Source: an uncultured Clostridia bacterium
GTDB taxonomy: Bacteria; Bacillota; Clostridia; Lachnospirales; CAMVHY01
NCBI GenBank assembly: GCA_946415665.1
Contig: CAMKTI010000064.1
Coordinates: 1-9,801, forward strand
Length of the DNA: 9,801 nt
Reading direction: 5' to 3'
Numbering within the stretch: position 1 is the first letter of the stretch; the number at the start of each line of letters is the position of its first letter. The notes under the pieces are model-generated. The model had not been told where the DNA came from. It did no database searches and saw only the letters and a program-made list of their open reading frames with translations. The translations under genes were made by a program, and so were the position numbers. Shown here piece by piece: positions 6,374-9,801 of the stretch.

Positions 6374-6919
6374 AAATATGTTCAAAGATTATTGACAAGC
6401 GTTGAAAACAAAGAAAAAATCAATGAGAGCAAGGATATGTGTTCCAATTTGTTTAAAGAAAATGGAACTGGAGTAAGAGGCGATACGGATGCGTTTAATA
6501 TTATTAAGATGCATTTTGATCAAATAAAAATAGAAGACATAAGTGAAAATCCGGAAATAATTATGAGAGGGGATATAGAAGTATTATTTGAGATATTGAC
6601 AGGTGTGGAGTGGAGTAAAGCTGAATATATGTCTGGCACTTTTTATGGTTTAGCAAAGGAATTAAATTTTGCGGCACAAGGACAGGGTCATCACAATTTT
6701 TCAAAATGTTTTTTTGAGCATACAATTTTATGTGCTTTGGCCATTTATAAAAATCGAGATTTGCTTGAACTGTATACAAACGAAAATTTGACAAACGAAG
6801 ATGCAGAAAAACAAAGACCTTTGATGCAATTTTATGATTGGGACGAAAACCATAAACATGGTAGCGTTTTGAAAAAGCCAAATGCGCAGAGCATTCCCGT
6901 TCAAGATCTGCTTAAATAA
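5978..6919 (+). CDS. Two-helix membrane-anchored protein of unknown family, tandem paralogue 2, 313 aa
   Basis: Second member of the unrecognised pair. Residues 1-132 (basic N-terminus, helices at about 14-33 and 37-55, Ser/Thr/Asn-rich linker) are identical to paralogue 1 at both protein and DNA level. The C-terminal domain keeps the shared blocks: VRGD, RGDIEVLFEILTGV, SKCFFEHTIL with AIYKN, and EKQRPLM, YDWD, HKHGSVLKKP. Between the blocks it differs strongly and has several small indels, for example a Gly/His/Asn-rich stretch (QGQGHHN) before SKCF. The last block and the 3' flank are again about 90% identical in DNA. Start and ribosome binding site are as in paralogue 1. It converges on the ferredoxin-valS operon and ends before the strong hairpin at 6979-7018. 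Function unknown. A cytoplasmic domain held at the membrane suits an effector, sensor or scaffold, but nothing in the sequence decides. Confidence 0.88.
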   Translation: MLNKIRDFICRYRFWVYLGGFILLIIGASLAGWVSSYFLIVVVVGLIAIAGSILVKNKEEKDRPKGNVIEGAKTSESHLENTNQGIYTLKNDTQYNPDQAALPISNTSTTPTWENNKELEAYKKEARKKITQKYVQRLLTSVENKEKINESKDMCSNLFKENGTGVRGDTDAFNIIKMHFDQIKIEDISENPEIIMRGDIEVLFEILTGVEWSKAEYMSGTFYGLAKELNFAAQGQGHHNFSKCFFEHTILCALAIYKNRDLLELYTNENLTNEDAEKQRPLMQFYDWDENHKHGSVLKKPNAQSIPVQDLLK

Positions 6920-6965
6920 AATTATTCGTTGAAAAAACTTGAATTTTATTTTTCGGTAAATTATT
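6914..6965 (+). repeat. Conserved 3' flank of the tandem unit, copy 2, with weak AT hairpin
   Basis: Matches 5787-5838 at about 46 of 51 positions. AAATAAAATT (6914-6923) can pair with AATTTTATTT (6942-6951), as in copy 1. That this non-coding DNA is much better conserved than the coding core upstream is itself notable. Confidence 0.65.
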
Positions 6966-6978
6966 TAATAGCCTATGA

Positions 6979-7018
6979 AAAAATCCCCGTCGATTTTTAT
7001 CCCGACAGGGATTTTATT
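6979..7018. terminator. Bidirectional terminator between paralogue 2 and the valS-ferredoxin operon
   Basis: AATCCCCGTCG (6982-6992) pairs with CGACAGGGATT (7003-7013) around a 10-nt loop, extended by A/T pairs outside. On the minus strand the one mismatch becomes a G-U pair and the stem is followed by six T residues, an excellent terminator for the ferredoxin transcript. On the plus strand the stem has one C-A mismatch and is followed by TTTTATTTTT, still good for paralogue 2. Confidence 0.88.
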
Positions 7019-7041
7019 TTTCTTATTCTCACGAAATAAAT

Positions 7042-7224
7042 TTATTCTTCGTCGTTATCTTCGTTTGGTGCGCCAACAGGACAAACGCCAGCACATGTTC
7101 CGCAATTTATACATTCTTCTTTGTTGATAACATATTTATCCGCTCCCTCTTTAATACACTTTTGAGGACATTCTTCTGCACACGCGCCACAAGAAATACA
7201 ATCATCATTAATTTTATAAGCCAT
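7042..7224 (-). CDS. 2[4Fe-4S] clostridial-type ferredoxin, 60 aa
   Basis: Small soluble low-potential electron carrier for reactions such as pyruvate:ferredoxin oxidoreductase or hydrogenase. Two complete CxxCxxCxxxCP motifs hold the clusters: Cys9, 12, 15, 19 and Cys38, 41, 44, 48, with the usual pseudo-twofold repeat; an additional Cys23 follows the first motif. The tail is acidic (NEDNDEE), as is common in this family. The ATG at 7224 is preferred to the GTG at 7233 because that GTG lies inside the Shine-Dalgarno sequence AGGAGGTG (7231-7238). The start overlaps the end of valS by 11 nt, so the two genes are almost certainly co-transcribed and probably translationally coupled. The strong hairpin at 6979-7018 ends the transcript. 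The physiological partner is not evident from this neighbourhood. Confidence 0.96.
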   Translation of the reverse strand: MAYKINDDCISCGACAEECPQKCIKEGADKYVINKEECINCGTCAGVCPVGAPNEDNDEE

Positions 7225-9801
7225 TTTTTTCACCTCCTTTTAAATTTTTTTCTTGTTCGATTATCTTATCAAAAATCTTTTTATAATCAGCCAATTTCTC
7301 TCTTTCACAATCAACAATTTTTTTTGGCGCATTTTTTATAAATTCCTCATTACTCAACTTTTTTTCTGCTCGCTCAATCTCATTTTTAATTCTTAATTTT
7401 TCTTTTTCGATCCTCTCAATTTCAAAATCTAAATTTATTAAATCATCCAATGGCAAATAAAAAAACATATCAAAAATTACAACATGCAAATAATTTTTAT
7501 TATCACCATCAAAATCTTTTTTATCAAAAATTAATTTATCTATACCGCACAACAAAAAATCTTTCTCGCACATCATAAAAATCTTTTTTAAATTTTCATT
7601 TTCGCCAATTACATACGCTTTAGTTTTTTTGCTCGGATGGATATTTTTTTGTGCGCGCGCATTTCTTACATTTTTTATCGCTACTTTTACAAACTCAATA
7701 TTTTTTTCTTCCAGATCAAACTCAAATTTTTTATCATAAACCGGCCAACTCGAAATCATTATACTTTTCTCTTTTCCATATAAACTCAAAAATAATTTTT
7801 CTGTTACAAACGGCATGAACACATGCAATAACTTCAAACAATTTATTAAAACAAATCTCAAAACATAAAAGCCATAAATTTTATTTTCATTAACAAATTT
7901 TATTTTACAAAACTCAATATACCAATCGCAAAACTCATTCCAAACAAAATCAATGATTTTATCAAGCGCAATCCCGTGCTCATAATTTTCAAGATTATAA
8001 TTAACTTCTTTAAGCAAATTATTAAACTTTTTTAAAATCCATTTGTCTTCTAACTCAAGCTTTTCAAAATCTAAATCCAAGTTTTTATTTTTATACTCCA
8101 AATCAATTTTTTCTAGATTCATAATTAAAAACTTACTAGCGTTCCATAATTTATTTACAAAATTTCTATTCGACTCAAGTTTATCCCAATAAAATCTTAA
8201 ATCATTTCCCGGCGAACTTCCCAAAATCAAACTCATTCTTAAAACATCTGCGCCATATTTATTTATCGCTTCAATCGGATCAATTCCATTATCTAAAGAT
8301 TTACTCATTTTTCTTCCTTGTTCGTCACGAATTAATCCATGAATTAAAACATCTTTAAACGGAATTTTTTTTGTATGCTCCAAACCAGAAAAAACCATTC
8401 TGATTACCCAGAAAAAAATTATGTCATAACTCGTAACTAAAACATCCGTCGGATAAAAATAATCCAAATCCTGAGTTTTTTCCGGCCAGCCAAGCGTTGC
8501 AAATGGCCACAAGGCAGAACTAAACCAAGTATCTAAAACATCTTCATCCTGAAAAATATTTTCCGATTTACATTTCTCACAAACATTTATTTTTTCTTCG
8601 CTTACCATTAAATGCCCACAATTTTTACAATAATACGCAGGAATTCTATGTCCCCACCACAATTGCCTTGAAATACACCAATCATTTAAATTTTCCAGCC
8701 ACTGCAAATAAATCTTTCCAAATCTATCCGGCCAAAATTTTAATTCTTTATCTTTAAAAACTTTTATCGCCGGCTTAACTAATTCTTCCATTTTTACAAA
8801 CCATTGCGGTTTTAACATTGGCTCGATTATATTTTTACACCTATCATGAAATCCAACAGCGTGATTAATTTTCTCTTCTTTAACAAATAAGCCAAGTTTT
8901 TTCATCTCGTCCAAAATTTTTTTACGGGCTTCTTTTTGCCCTAATCCACAAAATTCTCCCGCATTTTCATTTAATTTCCCATCATCATCAAAAACACTTA
9001 TAAATTTTAAATTATGCCTTTTGCCAATTTCATAATCATTAAAATCATGTGCCGGCGTAATTTTTACAACTCCTGTTCCGTAATCCATATCCACATATTC
9101 ATCGCTAATAATTTTTATTTCACGATTTACAAACGGCACCGTAACAAATTTCCCAACCAAATTTTTATATCTTTCATCATTTGGATTAACTGCGATTGCT
9201 GTATCACCTAATAAAGTTTCCGGACGTGTCGTAGCAAACTCTAAAAATTCATCGCTATCTTTTATTTTATATTTTAAATGCCACAAAAAACCGTCACAAT
9301 CTTTATGCTCAACTTCCGCATCCGAAATAACTGTTTTACATTTCGAACACCAATTAATAAGTTTTTCACCTTTATATATATAATTTTTTTTATACAAATT
9401 TACAAAAACGCAATAAACCGCACGCGTAATTTTTTCATCCATCGTAAAACTTAATCTTTCCCAATCACACGAACAACCTAACCTTTTTATTTGATTAATA
9501 ATATTATTTTGATATTCATCTTTCCAATTTAATGCATGCTCCAAAAATTTTTCACGCGTCAAATCTTTTTTCTGTATTCCATTGGCATTTAATTTTTTCA
9601 TTAATCTTACTTCAGTCGAAATACTTGCATGATCTGTTCCAGGCAACCACAAAACATTAAATCCCTGCATTCTTTTAAATCTCGCAATAATATCCTGAAT
9701 TGTACAATCGAGCGCATGACCCATATGTAAATTCCCTGTTATATTTGGTGGCGGCATCATAATCGTAAAAGATTTTTTTTGATAATTAACTTCTGCATGA
9801 A
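7214..9801 (-). CDS. valS: Valyl-tRNA synthetase, N-terminus outside the window
   Basis: Class I aminoacyl-tRNA synthetase that charges tRNA-Val and hydrolyses mischarged Thr-tRNA. The frame continues past the Met at 9760 to the window edge (upstream residues read HAEVNYQKKSFTI), so the gene is 5'-truncated by the window, probably by a few tens of residues; ValS proteins are usually about 880 aa. Numbered from that Met, PPPNITGNLHMGH ends in the HIGH-type signature (12-15). The editing domain holds TTRPETLLGDTA (178-188) and PAHDFNDYEIGKRH (236-249). SRQLWWGHRIPA (364-375) and Cys pairs at 378/381 and 394/397 suggest a zinc-binding insert. KMSKS is at 484-488 (nt 8297-8311). The anticodon-binding domain follows, and a charged coiled-coil arm (about 775-848) typical of ValS closes the protein. 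It overlaps the ferredoxin start by 11 nt. Its promoter and any T-box leader would lie outside the window. Confidence 0.97.
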   Translation of the reverse strand, partial: HAEVNYQKKSFTIMMPPPNITGNLHMGHALDCTIQDIIARFKRMQGFNVLWLPGTDHASISTEVRLMKKLNANGIQKKDLTREKFLEHALNWKDEYQNNIINQIKRLGCSCDWERLSFTMDEKITRAVYCVFVNLYKKNYIYKGEKLINWCSKCKTVISDAEVEHKDCDGFLWHLKYKIKDSDEFLEFATTRPETLLGDTAIAVNPNDERYKNLVGKFVTVPFVNREIKIISDEYVDMDYGTGVVKITPAHDFNDYEIGKRHNLKFISVFDDDGKLNENAGEFCGLGQKEARKKILDEMKKLGLFVKEEKINHAVGFHDRCKNIIEPMLKPQWFVKMEELVKPAIKVFKDKELKFWPDRFGKIYLQWLENLNDWCISRQLWWGHRIPAYYCKNCGHLMVSEEKINVCEKCKSENIFQDEDVLDTWFSSALWPFATLGWPEKTQDLDYFYPTDVLVTSYDIIFFWVIRMVFSGLEHTKKIPFKDVLIHGLIRDEQGRKMSKSLDNGIDPIEAINKYGADVLRMSLILGSSPGNDLRFYWDKLESNRNFVNKLWNASKFLIMNLEKIDLEYKNKNLDLDFEKLELEDKWILKKFNNLLKEVNYNLENYEHGIALDKIIDFVWNEFCDWYIEFCKIKFVNENKIYGFYVLRFVLINCLKLLHVFMPFVTEKLFLSLYGKEKSIMISSWPVYDKKFEFDLEEKNIEFVKVAIKNVRNARAQKNIHPSKKTKAYVIGENENLKKIFMMCEKDFLLCGIDKLIFDKKDFDGDNKNYLHVVIFDMFFYLPLDDLINLDFEIERIEKEKLRIKNEIERAEKKLSNEEFIKNAPKKIVDCEREKLADYKKIFDKIIEQEKNLKGGEKNGL
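7231..7238 (-). promoter_or_regulatory. Ribosome binding site of the ferredoxin, inside valS
   Basis: Read on the minus strand, AGGAGGTG is a near-perfect Shine-Dalgarno sequence 6 nt before the ATG at 7224. The same bases encode the Gly-Gly of the valS C-terminal tail (LKGGEKNGL), so this tail is shaped by the downstream gene's translation signal. Confidence 0.9.

Noticed and set aside
4839..6919. The tandem pair as a toxin-immunity or toxin-antitoxin system
   Set aside because: Both proteins share the same architecture and end, each has its own promoter, and neither shows a toxin, nuclease or antitoxin motif I can name.
9014..9211. 65-codon plus-strand frame inside valS
   Set aside because: It is antisense to the valS editing domain, whose motifs are clear on the minus strand.
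1..9801. tRNA, rRNA, CRISPR array, riboswitch or transposase
   Set aside because: I looked along both strands and saw no tRNA-like cloverleaf, regularly spaced short repeats, recognisable riboswitch core or transposase motif. Without covariance searches a small RNA could still be missed.

Overview
The window is AT-rich bacterial DNA, tightly packed with genes and using the standard code. Its Shine-Dalgarno sites are strong GGAG/GGAGG types and its promoters are of the vegetative sigma-A type. A short clostridial-type 2[4Fe-4S] ferredoxin and a class II-like Fic protein fit a low-GC anaerobic member of the Bacillota (Clostridia-like). That taxonomic call is an inference from composition and gene style; nothing in the window names a species.

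Layout from left to right. (1) Plus strand, 2-2593: the C-terminal part of an M13 (PepO/neprilysin-type) zinc peptidase, cut by the window edge, followed 30 nt later by an aldo/keto reductase with an intact catalytic tetrad; the two probably form one transcript that ends at a hairpin terminator near 2629-2676. (2) 2596-4661: a Fic-family gene on the plus strand converges on hemW (minus strand). The DNA left of fic (2596-2678) is a shortened copy of the hemW 3' end, so fic lies between imperfect direct repeats and looks like a one-gene insertion at the hemW 3' end. The Fic motif reads HPFEDGNWRMGR, with Trp where the family has Gly.

(3) 4675-6965: a tandem pair of paralogues of no family I recognise (317 and 313 aa). 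Each has its own perfect TTGACA-17-TATAAT promoter, a two-helix membrane hairpin, a polar Ser/Thr/Asn-rich linker and a soluble C-terminal domain. From upstream of the promoter through codon 132 the copies are identical over 494 bp. The C-terminal cores then diverge to roughly 40% amino-acid identity, and similarity returns to about 90% at the DNA level in the last 24 conserved codons and the 3' non-coding flank. This conserved-variable-conserved mosaic is the most unusual thing in the window.

(4) Minus strand, 7042-9801: valyl-tRNA synthetase (5' end outside the window) overlaps by 11 nt with a 60-aa ferredoxin gene whose ribosome binding site lies inside the last valS codons. A strong bidirectional hairpin (6979-7018) separates this operon from the converging paralogue.

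Apart from the possible recombination history, the blocks look functionally unrelated: peptide turnover, reduction of carbonyl compounds, haem trafficking, translation and electron transfer. I see no tRNA, rRNA, CRISPR array or transposase gene.
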